A stretch of DNA of 10,978 bases from Alphaproteobacteria bacterium UBA3637 (GTDB lineage: Bacteria > Pseudomonadota > Alphaproteobacteria > CAAHEQ01 > UBA3637): NCBI GenBank assembly GCA_002373615.1, contig DFKU01000029.1, positions 1 through 10,978 on the forward strand. The letters are read 5' to 3'. The position numbers and the translations under genes were made by a program. A model generated the notes under the pieces. The model did not search any database. It had not been told where the DNA came from and saw nothing but the letters and a program-made list of their open reading frames with translations. The stretch's first letter is position 1. Each line of letters opens with the position of its first letter. Shown here piece after piece: positions 1 through 6,599 of the stretch.

Positions 1-578
1 GTTTGGAGCAACAACTGGTGGAAAATGGGATAGCGATTTCAGCATCGCGCTTGGATATTGTGGGGCGTCTATCATCCTATTTGGATGTATCCCCCGACCC
101 CAATTTCCCATCAGCTGAAATTCATTTGACGGGGGTGGTGGAAGAAGCCCTTCAAAGTCAGGGCGCAGTGTTGGTGGAAGATATGTTTGCAGGGAGACTT
201 AAAAACGCACGCAAAATTTGTGCCGAAGGGGGAAATTTAACGGGTCCCCATACTGCAGATTTTACCGTTTTACACAAGCAACAAAATCGGTCAGCGGATT
301 TGTGTTCTACCGGCGAACAAAAGGCCCTTTTGCTTTCCATTATTTTGGCGGAAATGCGCGCCCAAATGGCCGAACAGGACAGGTGTCCTTTGCTGCTTTT
401 GGACGAAGTTGGGGCACACTTGGATGCGAATCGGCGCCACAGTTTATTTGAAATTTTACTGGGCCTTCCCACTCAGGTTTGGATGACCACCACAGAAGCA
501 CAAATTTTTTCAGATTTTACTGGACAAATCACACAATTTGATGTACAAGAAAATAAGGAATTAAAACAGGTTGTTTAG
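1..578 (+). CDS. recF: DNA replication and repair protein RecF (C-terminal part, 5' truncated by the window edge)
   Basis: RecF is an SMC/ABC-like ATPase that helps load RecA at single-strand gaps in the RecFOR pathway. About 192 codons are present, roughly the C-terminal half of a family usually near 360-380 residues. The reading frame is open to the left edge, so the TTG at position 3 is internal rather than a start. Visible motifs are the ABC signature STGEQKALLLSIILAE (about 299-346) and the Walker B/D-loop LLLLDEVGAHLDANRR (about 391-438), with the catalytic Asp-Glu pair and the His-Leu-Asp of the D-loop. The Walker A motif lies outside the window. An 11-nt gap separates it from a small lipoprotein gene, followed by gyrB. 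The recF-gyrB order matches the classical dnaA-dnaN-recF-gyrB neighbourhood, so the region may lie near the replication origin (inference). Confidence 0.93.
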   Translation, partial: LEQQLVENGIAISASRLDIVGRLSSYLDVSPDPNFPSAEIHLTGVVEEALQSQGAVLVEDMFAGRLKNARKICAEGGNLTGPHTADFTVLHKQQNRSADLCSTGEQKALLLSIILAEMRAQMAEQDRCPLLLLDEVGAHLDANRRHSLFEILLGLPTQVWMTTTEAQIFSDFTGQITQFDVQENKELKQVV

Positions 579-589
579 AAAGGAAAAAG

Positions 590-757
590 ATGAAAAAAAT
601 ATTTTTTGTTACATGCTTATTTTTATCTGGTTGTACATACGTCGATCGTCTTTGTTATGAAAAAGATCCCAATACAATGACAGAGCGAGAATTTGAGTTA
701 TGTAAAGCCTATTTGTCTCGATCTGAAACAGTTATTACAAATAATAGTACCCATTAA
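590..757 (+). CDS. Small predicted lipoprotein (55 aa) between recF and gyrB
   Basis: This short gene encodes MKKIFFVTCLFLSGC followed by a polar 40-residue tail. The N-terminus is a compact lipoprotein signal: two Lys, a hydrophobic stretch, and the lipobox Leu12-Ser13-Gly14-Cys15, so Cys15 should be lipidated. Thr at +2 would favour outer-membrane sorting under the E. coli rule. The mature part has Cys22 and Cys38, and the segment MTEREFELCKAYL (residues 30-42) looks helical. A good Shine-Dalgarno (AGAAAGGA) lies 5-6 nt before the ATG. It starts 11 nt after recF and ends 20 nt before gyrB, so it is probably co-transcribed with both. I do not recognise a family. Support comes from the lipobox, the ribosome binding site and the tight fit in the operon. 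Confidence 0.72.
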   Translation: MKKIFFVTCLFLSGCTYVDRLCYEKDPNTMTEREFELCKAYLSRSETVITNNSTH

Positions 758-777
758 GAAAACTGAAAGGAACTAGT

Positions 778-3183
778 ATGACAGACGAAATCTTGGAAGC
801 AGAAGCAAAATATAATGCCGATTCAATTAAGGTATTGCATGGGCTGGAGGCTGTACGTAAACGTCCAGGCATGTATATCGGCGATACGGATGACGGATCA
901 GGCCTGCACCACATGGTGTATGAAGTGGTGGATAATTCCATTGACGAGGCCTTAGCGGGCTACTGCGATCGCGTGGATGTTATTTTAAACAGTGATGGGT
1001 CTGCCACCATTATTGATGATGGGCGTGGAATGCCAGTTGATATGCACAAAGAAGAAGGCGTTTCTGCCGCCGAAGTTATTATGACCCAACTGCACGCGGG
1101 CGGGAAGTTTGATAACAATTCCTATAAAGTGTCCGGCGGATTGCATGGCGTGGGGGTATCCTGCGTGAATGCTTTGTCCGATTGGTTGGATTTAACTGTG
1201 TGGCGGAACGATAAAGAATACTCTGCCCGCTTTGAAGACGGGGTGACGGTGAAACATCTGACCGAAGTGGGTGATACCCCAGGAAAGCATGGAACAAAAG
1301 TCACTTTCCATCCGTCGGCTGAAATTTTCACCAAAACAGAATTCAGTTTTGATACTTTGGAACACCGTATTCGTGAACTCGCCTTTTTGAACTCGGGCGT
1401 GCATTTGCGCTTGATTGACAATCGTGGCTCAGAACCCCGCGAACAAGATATGCAATATGAAGGGGGTATTCAAGAATTTGTGAAGTATTTGAACGAATCC
1501 AAACACTCGCTTCATGGCGATCCCATTTTCCTCACAAAAGAAAAAGATGGGATGACGGTGGAAGCGGCCCTGCAATGGACGGATTCCTATCATGAAACAT
1601 GCCTCTGCTTTACCAACAACATTCCACAACGGGATGGCGGAACGCACTTGGCGGGTTTCCGTGGCGCCCTGACCCGCACCGTCAATAACTATGCGGTCGC
1701 CAGCGGGATTGCCAAAAAAGAAAAAGTGGAACTGTCCGGTGAAGATATGCGCGAAGGTCTGACTGTTGTTTTATCCGTAAAAGTGCCTGATCCGAAATTT
1801 TCGTCTCAGACAAAAGACAAACTTGTTTCATCCGAAGTCCGCCCTGTGGTGGAAAGCATTGTAGGCGAAAAGTTGGAGCAATGGTTTGAAGAACACCCCA
1901 CCGAAGCCCGCATGGTCATTGGGAAAGTGGTGGAAGCCGCGACCGCCCGTGAGGCTGCCCGCAAAGCACGCGAGCTCACCCGCAGAAAAGGGGCTTTGGA
2001 TATGGCATCGCTTCCTGGAAAATTGGCCGATTGTCAATGTAAAGACCCCGCTGAATCCGAAGTCTTTATCGTTGAGGGGGACTCCGCAGGCGGATCTGCC
2101 AAACAAGGACGCGATCGCGCCCATCAAGCCATTTTGCCCTTGCGTGGTAAAATCTTGAATGTGGAACGCGCCCGCTTTGATAAAATGCTGTCTTCCGCCG
2201 AAATCGGTACCATTGTGACCGCTTTGGGCACAGGGATTGGTCGCGATGATTTTAACGCCGATAAATGCCGTTATCACAAGATTATTTTCATGACCGATGC
2301 TGATGTGGACGGCGCACATATTCGTACCCTTTTGATGACTTTCTTCTTCCGTCAAATGCCGGAACTGATTGAACGGGGGTATGTCTATATCGCACAACCG
2401 CCACTCTATCGCGCCAAACGGGGGAATTCCGAAACATACCTGAAAGACGACGCCGCTTTGGAAGAATATCTGATTCAAGCCGGCACTGATGGCGCTGTGT
2501 TGCAAATGGCGAATGGTGAGCAAATTGCAGGCGCTGATTTGGTGGCACGTGTGGAGCAAGCAAGAGAAGCCCGCAACCTCATCATGTCCATGTCCCGTAA
2601 TGTGCCTTTCCGTATTATCAGCCAGATGGCAATTCAAGGTCTGTTCCATACAGGAAAGGTTTATGACGATACCTTTGTTCAGCATTTGGATGCGATGGAA
2701 CCCGAATACGAACGCGGGTGGCAATGCGCCTATGATGATGAAAAGCAAGAGTTTGTTTTCACACGGACTTTGCGCGGTGTGACAGAACGTCATGTCGTGG
2801 ATCAAACCCTTTTGAATTGTGTAGAGGCACGCCAACTGGATAAGATGGCAGATGAATTGCAGGAATTTTATGCAAAACCAGCCATATTGAAGGTGAAAGA
2901 CGAAGAAATTGCCGTTTACGGACCTGTGTCACTGGCGGAAGCTGTCTTCCGCATCGGGCGCAAAGGGATTGCCATCAACCGCTATAAAGGGTTGGGCGAA
3001 ATGAATCCTGAACAGCTTTGGGAAACCACTTTGGATCCAAACAATCGCCGGTTGTTACAGGTGAAAATTACCCACCAAGATGAAGCTGAACAGGTGTTCT
3101 CAACCTTGATGGGGGATGTGGTGGAACCCCGCCGCGACTTCATCCAAACAAACGCCTTGAATGTGGCGAATTTGGATGTGTAA
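778..3183 (+). CDS. gyrB: DNA gyrase subunit B
   Basis: This is the ATPase subunit of DNA gyrase (A2B2), which introduces negative supercoils. The 801-aa length is normal for the proteobacterial form. Domains in order are: GHKL ATPase (about 1-230) with Glu49 and Asn53 in EVVDNSIDEAL, Asp80 in IIDDGRGMP and the ATP lid GGLHGVGVS (120-128); transducer domain with QTKDKL (344-349), which carries the ATP-contacting Lys; TOPRIM domain with EGDSAGGSAKQGRDR (433-447) and the metal-binding DADVD (507-511); and a C-terminal segment with KGLGEMNPEQLW. An insertion-containing region between TOPRIM and the C-terminus is present as in other proteobacterial GyrB. The ATG has an AAAGGA ribosome binding site about 7 nt upstream. 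A strong terminator follows the stop within 20 nt. All key residues inspected are intact. Confidence 0.98.
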   Translation: MTDEILEAEAKYNADSIKVLHGLEAVRKRPGMYIGDTDDGSGLHHMVYEVVDNSIDEALAGYCDRVDVILNSDGSATIIDDGRGMPVDMHKEEGVSAAEVIMTQLHAGGKFDNNSYKVSGGLHGVGVSCVNALSDWLDLTVWRNDKEYSARFEDGVTVKHLTEVGDTPGKHGTKVTFHPSAEIFTKTEFSFDTLEHRIRELAFLNSGVHLRLIDNRGSEPREQDMQYEGGIQEFVKYLNESKHSLHGDPIFLTKEKDGMTVEAALQWTDSYHETCLCFTNNIPQRDGGTHLAGFRGALTRTVNNYAVASGIAKKEKVELSGEDMREGLTVVLSVKVPDPKFSSQTKDKLVSSEVRPVVESIVGEKLEQWFEEHPTEARMVIGKVVEAATAREAARKARELTRRKGALDMASLPGKLADCQCKDPAESEVFIVEGDSAGGSAKQGRDRAHQAILPLRGKILNVERARFDKMLSSAEIGTIVTALGTGIGRDDFNADKCRYHKIIFMTDADVDGAHIRTLLMTFFFRQMPELIERGYVYIAQPPLYRAKRGNSETYLKDDAALEEYLIQAGTDGAVLQMANGEQIAGADLVARVEQAREARNLIMSMSRNVPFRIISQMAIQGLFHTGKVYDDTFVQHLDAMEPEYERGWQCAYDDEKQEFVFTRTLRGVTERHVVDQTLLNCVEARQLDKMADELQEFYAKPAILKVKDEEIAVYGPVSLAEAVFRIGRKGIAINRYKGLGEMNPEQLWETTLDPNNRRLLQVKITHQDEAEQVFSTLMGDVVEPRRDFIQTNALNVANLDV

Positions 3184-3201
3184 AGCCAATTTAAAAAATA
3201 T

Positions 3202-3228
3202 AACGCCAGTCAAAAGGCTGGCGTTTTT
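3202..3228. terminator. Bidirectional rho-independent terminator between gyrB and the pilin-like gene
   Basis: AACGCCAG (3202-3209) pairs perfectly with CTGGCGTT (3218-3225) around an 8-nt loop and is followed by T's on the plus strand. On the minus strand the same hairpin is followed by ATATTTTTT. It can therefore end the recF-gyrB transcript and also the convergent pilin-like transcript. Confidence 0.9.
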
Positions 3229-3332
3229 GTTTGTAAAAAGCGACCGCGCAAAGCAATAAGACTTTGCAGGGACAAGCGCACCCCGCCAGTCGGAATTGCC
3301 CTCACTCACACAATAAGAAATGGTGAAAAAAG
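3229..3332. other. GC-rich intergenic block with a small hairpin
   Basis: A stretch of about 100 nt lies between the terminator and the end of the pilin-like gene. Hand counting gives about 60% GC for 3241-3300, clearly higher than both flanks. It contains a perfect 6-bp hairpin, GCAAAG (3248-3253) with CTTTGC (3262-3267), flanked by two GCGC tetramers (3246-3249 and 3276-3279). No convincing gene is present. It may be the 3' UTR of the pilin-like transcript or a dispersed intergenic repeat unit; only one copy is visible here. Confidence 0.35.
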
Positions 3333-4652
3333 TTAGAGGCAAAGAGGAAGATAAAGTCGGCCATGATCATTGGTATATTGTCGTTTAGAATCATGAGCCC
3401 AACCTGTGTCTACAGAAGGTGTGAATACATTACAAGAATTTTTACCATTATTTCCATGAGGTGATGCTGTCCAATACCAGGTATTCATATTACCAAATTT
3501 TACCCTCAGATCAATCATCGTCGCACTATATCGATCCTTATAAAGACCATTTGAATCACCAGCTATTTCTACTAATATATCCCCATTCCACATTGATTTA
3601 TAAGGACTTTCGCCCCAGTATCCACAAGTTTTACCGCTTGCGCAACCTCCATTGGTTGTTCCTGATACAACTAATGTCGAAGTTCCTGAACGATATATTT
3701 CAAACTTTGATATGTCAATTAAAGATTTATCTTGAGCCTTACACCAATTGTCAGCACTCCACCAGTTCATTGGTGTTTCAGCGCGAACAACTTCTCCTAA
3801 ACCTATTATATTTGCAGAATTTTTATCTCCAAGTGTTAGGCAAATACCGGGTCCAACACTTGTATAGTAAGACGCATTTGAAGAATTACAACTGCCACTG
3901 GTTGTATAGGTATTAATATTACAATAATATATACTATTTGATCCACCACAATCATCCTGTGAATAGCAGTTCTTTCCTGCTAGATTTTCCACGCAGATGC
4001 CTGATTTACATTCACCATCTGCAGCCCCTTCTGAGGTGTAATCACACGTTATCCCATCTGTTTTCGGGGTAATTTCCCCAGTGTCAGAATCGCAACTGTC
4101 TTGACATTGATTTAAGATCACCCCTGCGCAGCAATCATTGGCACAATGGGGGGATGAGGCCCCTGAACACCACTTAAAGGGCAATTGACATTCGTTTTGA
4201 GTGGCAAAATCACTGGCCTTGACTGTGCTGGACAGATCATCGTTATAGGTGAGCTGAACCCTGGCATTATCCGCACAGGTGGCTGGGGTAAATTTACGAA
4301 TTTTATCCCCTTTCATATTTTGCATTTGCTGACAAACCGCTTCATCAACGCCCGTTATTTCCAAGGTAAATTGCTTATTGGCACTATCATACGCCACAGT
4401 ATCAGAAAAATGCAGAGCCTCATTATTGTCAAATTCGGAAATGGAAAAGGCTGTTCTTCCTTGGGCAGCCTGCATCGCAACCACAGTGGCACGTTTGCTA
4501 GCTTCATACATCAGCTCATTTGCGCGGTGTTTGTTCATGGCGAATGAATACGCCGCAATACCTGCGATAGAGAGTACCCCCATCACCGCCAGTACTCCCA
4601 GCATTTCCACCATAGAACGCCCATTTTCGTTATTTAACTTTTCCTTTGTCAT
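3333..4652 (-). CDS. Type IV prepilin-like protein with Cys-rich middle and lectin-like C-terminal domain (439 aa)
   Basis: The N-terminus is a class III (prepilin) signal. A short polar leader ends in Gly11, then R-S-M-V-E-M begins a hydrophobic helix (residues 12-35), which puts a Glu at mature position 5 as in type IV pilins and pseudopilins. A small pilin-like globular part follows (to about 150). Next comes a Cys-rich region (about 155-275) with motifs such as WCSG, NDCCAG and GECKSGICV that suggests several disulfides. The C-terminal domain begins at MNWWSADNWCKAQ and includes WYWTASPHGNNG, resembling lectin-like or DUF1566-type adhesive domains. Start choice: AAGGA lies 7 nt before the ATG at 4652, while an upstream in-frame ATG at 4694 falls inside a terminator hairpin. 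The protein is probably exported and surface exposed, perhaps as an adhesive tip or minor pilin (inference). The 3' half is more AT-rich than the 5' half. Confidence 0.8.
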   Translation of the reverse strand: MTKEKLNNENGRSMVEMLGVLAVMGVLSIAGIAAYSFAMNKHRANELMYEASKRATVVAMQAAQGRTAFSISEFDNNEALHFSDTVAYDSANKQFTLEITGVDEAVCQQMQNMKGDKIRKFTPATCADNARVQLTYNDDLSSTVKASDFATQNECQLPFKWCSGASSPHCANDCCAGVILNQCQDSCDSDTGEITPKTDGITCDYTSEGAADGECKSGICVENLAGKNCYSQDDCGGSNSIYYCNINTYTTSGSCNSSNASYYTSVGPGICLTLGDKNSANIIGLGEVVRAETPMNWWSADNWCKAQDKSLIDISKFEIYRSGTSTLVVSGTTNGGCASGKTCGYWGESPYKSMWNGDILVEIAGDSNGLYKDRYSATMIDLRVKFGNMNTWYWTASPHGNNGKNSCNVFTPSVDTGWAHDSKRQYTNDHGRLYLPLCL

Positions 4653-4682
4653 TTTTGTTCCTTTCATCTTAAATTGACAATT

Positions 4683-4706
4683 AAAAAATTCCACTTACAA
4701 AAGTGG
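4683..4706 (-). terminator. Intrinsic terminator at the end of the structured RNA, upstream of the pilin-like gene
   Basis: On the minus strand CCACTT (4706-4701), loop TTGT, AAGTGG (4696-4691) is followed by AA and six T (4688-4683). The stem is short (6 bp). Its first two bases (4706-4705) are also needed by the closing GGAC/GUCC block of the long helix, so the two structures compete slightly. Confidence 0.65.
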
Positions 4707-4834
4707 ACGGATGCTAAGAAACTGTACTAGAACAGCGTCACTTATTCAATTTATTGGGCGACCATCCGCCCAACAATGAACGGATTTCAAGTACGGATTT
4801 CTTAGGTCCGGCACATTGGCCCTTGCCAAGTGCC
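4683..4834 (-). ncRNA. Predicted structured RNA, about 152 nt: standalone sRNA or attenuator leader of the pilin-like gene
   Basis: Read on the minus strand, the RNA starts at about 4834, directly below a strong promoter. Helix 1 is GGCACUUGGC with GCCAAUGUGCC: 10 bp, one bulge (4815), AAGG loop, 4834-4810. A long helix then pairs 4806-4809 with 4705-4708, 4798-4805 with 4714-4721 (CUAAGAAA/UUUCUUAG), and 4790-4794 with 4724-4728, giving 17 bp in three blocks. Inside it is a hairpin UUGGGCG/CGCCCAA (4773-4754), extendable by further pairs. It ends in a terminator hairpin (4706-4691) plus six U. I see no match to SRP RNA, tmRNA or RNase P motifs. A 6S-like rod is conceivable, but the separate 5' hairpin is atypical. 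Its family is unassigned. Confidence 0.68.
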
Positions 4835-4839
4835 ATTTC

Positions 4840-4868
4840 AGAATAATCAAAATTATTTTAAATGTCAA
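4840..4868 (-). promoter_or_regulatory. Sigma-70-type promoter for the structured RNA
   Basis: On the minus strand a perfect -35 box TTGACA (4868-4863), a 17-nt spacer and a -10 box TATTCT (4845-4840) lie 5 nt before the G at 4834, where the first RNA helix begins. The agreement between promoter position and the 5' edge of the helix supports a real transcription start. Confidence 0.72.
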
Positions 4869-4877
4869 ACAAAAATC

Positions 4878-4906
4878 TTGCGATTTATTTCAAATAAAGC
4901 TAAAAT
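4878..4906 (+). promoter_or_regulatory. Promoter for the uracil-DNA glycosylase gene, predicting a leaderless mRNA
   Basis: TTGCGA (4878-4883), a 17-nt spacer and TAAAAT (4901-4906) fit a sigma-70 promoter. The expected start is about 7 nt downstream, which is the A of the ATG at 4913. No Shine-Dalgarno precedes that ATG, so leaderless translation is predicted. The promoter diverges from the RNA promoter at 4840-4868; the -35 boxes are separated by only 9 nt. Confidence 0.55.
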
Positions 4907-4912
4907 AAAAAT

Positions 4913-5503
4913 ATGCTTGAAGAATTGGAAAAAATTAAATCAGAATGCTTGAATTGCCAAAAATGCCCCTTGGGGAAGACCAGAACGAAGGTCGTTTTTT
5001 CGGCAGGTATTCCCAACCATAAAATTGTTTTAATTGGCGAAGCCCCAGGCTTTAACGAAGATATGACCGGCGAACCCTTTGTGGGGCGCGCAGGACAATT
5101 ATTGGATAAAATTTTGGAATCAGTGGGATTTTCCAGGCATGAAAATATCTATATTTGCAACACCATTAAATGTCGCCCGCCCAACAACCGCGACCCCTTG
5201 CCTGAGGAAAAGGCAGCATGCCGTGCTTATTTGGACAGGCAGTTGGCTACCTTAAAGCCCAAAATTATTTTATTGTGTGGCAAAGTAGCGCTTACCAGTT
5301 TTATGGAAACGAAAGAAGGCATTTCAAAACTGCGCGGTCGGTGGTTTGATGGCCCCTATGGTGCCAAAATGATGCCGATATTTCACCCTTCCTATTTGCT
5401 ACGCAATCCCTCCCACAAAGAAGGCTCGCCCAAATGGTTGATGTGGCAGGATATGAAGGAAATTCGCAGACTCTATGACACGTTAGAAAACGAATCCCAA
5501 TAA
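4913..5503 (+). CDS. Family 4 uracil-DNA glycosylase (4Fe-4S type)
   Basis: This enzyme removes uracil from DNA to start base excision repair. At 196 aa it matches the usual length of the family. The four iron-sulfur ligands are visible as Cys15 and Cys18 (CQKC) and Cys87 and Cys103, with the 16-residue spacing of the second pair as in known members. Motif A is GEAPGFNEDMTGEPFVGRAG (42-61), with the active-site region GEAPG. NTIKCRPPNNRDP (83-95) is the typical central motif, and the C-terminal motif is PIFHPSYLL with His158. The ATG lacks a ribosome binding site, and the upstream promoter predicts a leaderless transcript. The 3' end overlaps the convergent SUKH-like gene by 31 bp, and no terminator is seen between them. 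Confidence 0.95.
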   Translation: MLEELEKIKSECLNCQKCPLGKTRTKVVFSAGIPNHKIVLIGEAPGFNEDMTGEPFVGRAGQLLDKILESVGFSRHENIYICNTIKCRPPNNRDPLPEEKAACRAYLDRQLATLKPKIILLCGKVALTSFMETKEGISKLRGRWFDGPYGAKMMPIFHPSYLLRNPSHKEGSPKWLMWQDMKEIRRLYDTLENESQ

Positions 5504-5925
5504 AAATAAAGAACATCCACAAAACGTGGCAATTGAACCACGCGGTTAAAGGTGTACCTGTTGATGATGGTATATTCTTTTTGGGGTGCTTCATACAAAA
5601 TCAATTGTTCGGGCGCCATACCTAAAATCAAAGACTTGGGGAAAAGGGCCTTTAAATTTTGTGTCGTTTGATAAGCATTTAATAATAAATTTGGAAAAAC
5701 ACAATCCTTGCGTTCGTGTTCGTGAATGGAAAAAAATTCCACCCCATTCCAATTAAGCCCATCTGTCGTGGACAAAAATTGAATGTAATCATTGGGAATT
5801 TGAACAAAGCCTTGCTTCACCAAAGAAATCGAAGTGCGCTGAATGTCCATGATATTTGCTGCAGGAAATATAACAGCGTAGTTTTGATACATATTGTTTA
5901 AGATCGCGTTTAATGTACCTGACAT
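5473..5925 (-). CDS. SMI1/KNR4 (SUKH)-like protein, possible immunity protein (150 aa)
   Basis: The start is the ATG at 5925, which overlaps the stop of the preceding gene as TAATG, with AGGGGG about 7 nt upstream. A longer open frame upstream is an artefact inside the neighbour. The protein shows a SUKH-like pattern: IPNDYIQFLSTTDGLNWNG (about residues 43-61), matching the family core of Pro-x-x-Tyr, Phe-Leu and an Asn/Asp-Gly turn, then VEFFSIHE. A later part, ILYEAPQKEYTIINRYTF, is typical of the YrhA-like branch (recalled, not searched). There is no signal peptide, so it should be cytosolic. SUKH proteins are common immunity proteins for secreted nuclease toxins, and the overlap with a HNH-like gene fits that. 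It could instead be a chaperone-like or regulatory SUKH protein. Confidence 0.68.
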   Translation of the reverse strand: MSGTLNAILNNMYQNYAVIFPAANIMDIQRTSISLVKQGFVQIPNDYIQFLSTTDGLNWNGVEFFSIHEHERKDCVFPNLLLNAYQTTQNLKALFPKSLILGMAPEQLILYEAPQKEYTIINRYTFNRVVQLPRFVDVLYFYWDSFSNVS

Positions 5926-6590
5926 TATCTGCCCCCTGTCTTTGTCGATAATTGTTGCAAAGCACTTTGTGTCATGCCCGCCATGACAGAGCGATCGGCT
6001 TTTTTCTTGCCCCCAGAGCCCGTCCATGCCCCCTCTGGGATATACACTTTTCCTGTTGGCGTCGGCACATATAAAGTTTTGGGATGCCCTACCCCTGCCC
6101 CCGTCAAAATTTGCTGATTGATAAAATCGTGAATGAGTTCGTGAAAGGGCTGGCATTGAATCAATACCATATTATCCGGTTCTGGCCGCCCTCCATACAA
6201 GGGGGGATATTTTAAATGCACTGTCCAATTAGCAGGCAAAACCCCTTTTGAAAGGTAAAAAATGTTTTCTTCAGAAATGCTGGCAGCCCTTAAATCATTT
6301 ACATTATTAGCCAGCAAATCCGCAATGAAATCACGTTTTGAAGAATAGTATTGCTTGAAAAAATCTTCCTCATGAATGGTAATCGGATAATAGGAAAGTC
6401 CCATCAAATCCATCCCGCCAAAATTAGATTCTTGAAATAAATTTTCCCAATAATCCGGCCCTTTTTCAGGACTTCCCATCAAGGCATCAAAGTCCAATTC
6501 CTCTTTGGGTGAGACAGAAGAATTTTGGGGATCCTGAATCAGCTGGTCCCAATTTTGAAAAATTTCTGCGCCATCTAATTCATCTGCCAT
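5925..6590 (-). CDS. Protein with degenerate HNH-like core, candidate toxin or effector (221 aa)
   Basis: Residues 1-80 are acidic and aromatic-rich with no signal peptide or membrane segment. The core at about 85-160 resembles HNH/endonuclease VII-type toxin domains: a helical lead (FIADLLANNVNDLRAASIS), then PANWTVHLKYPPLYGGRPEP (119-138), DNMVLI (139-144) and FHELIHDFINQQ (149-160). In the related pattern the first block is usually VHHK followed by PL and GG. Here His125 is kept but the second His is Leu126. Asn140, His150 and His154 could supply the N and second H. The tail YVPTPTGKVYIPE (174-186) also recalls such toxins. The gene begins 9 nt after the coupling-protein gene with AAAGG as ribosome binding site. 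Nuclease activity is unproven; the domain assignment is by pattern only. Confidence 0.55.
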   Translation of the reverse strand: MADELDGAEIFQNWDQLIQDPQNSSVSPKEELDFDALMGSPEKGPDYWENLFQESNFGGMDLMGLSYYPITIHEEDFFKQYYSSKRDFIADLLANNVNDLRAASISEENIFYLSKGVLPANWTVHLKYPPLYGGRPEPDNMVLIQCQPFHELIHDFINQQILTGAGVGHPKTLYVPTPTGKVYIPEGAWTGSGGKKKADRSVMAGMTQSALQQLSTKTGGR

Positions 6591-6599
6591 TTTTTACCT

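Noticed and set aside
1828..2835. Long (335-codon) open frame antisense to gyrB
   Set aside because: It lies wholly within gyrB, whose protein is unmistakable. The antisense translation is rich in His, Cys and Phe, has no recognisable domain, and looks like a codon-bias shadow.
3100..3342. 80-codon minus-strand frame across the gyrB terminator
   Set aside because: It crosses the bidirectional terminator and the end of gyrB on the opposite strand, with no ribosome binding site or family.
3333..3600. Diversity-generating retroelement variable region in the lectin-like C-terminus
   Set aside because: The domain type made this worth considering, but there is no reverse transcriptase and no second near-identical template repeat in the window, and the C-terminal residues do not show the usual variable-region pattern.
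3461..3916. 151-codon plus-strand frame opposite the pilin-like gene
   Set aside because: It is a shadow frame of the AT-rich 3' half, with a Tyr/Leu/His-rich translation and no start signal.
4653..4694. Upstream in-frame ATG for the pilin-like gene
   Set aside because: It would start inside the terminator hairpin, has no ribosome binding site, and adds residues before an already complete prepilin leader. The ATG at 4652 has AAGGA at the right distance.
5926..6156. N-terminal extension of the SUKH-like gene starting at 6156
   Set aside because: This part overlaps the 221-aa gene in another frame and reads as low-quality sequence. The TAATG overlap with a good ribosome binding site at 5925 is the better start.
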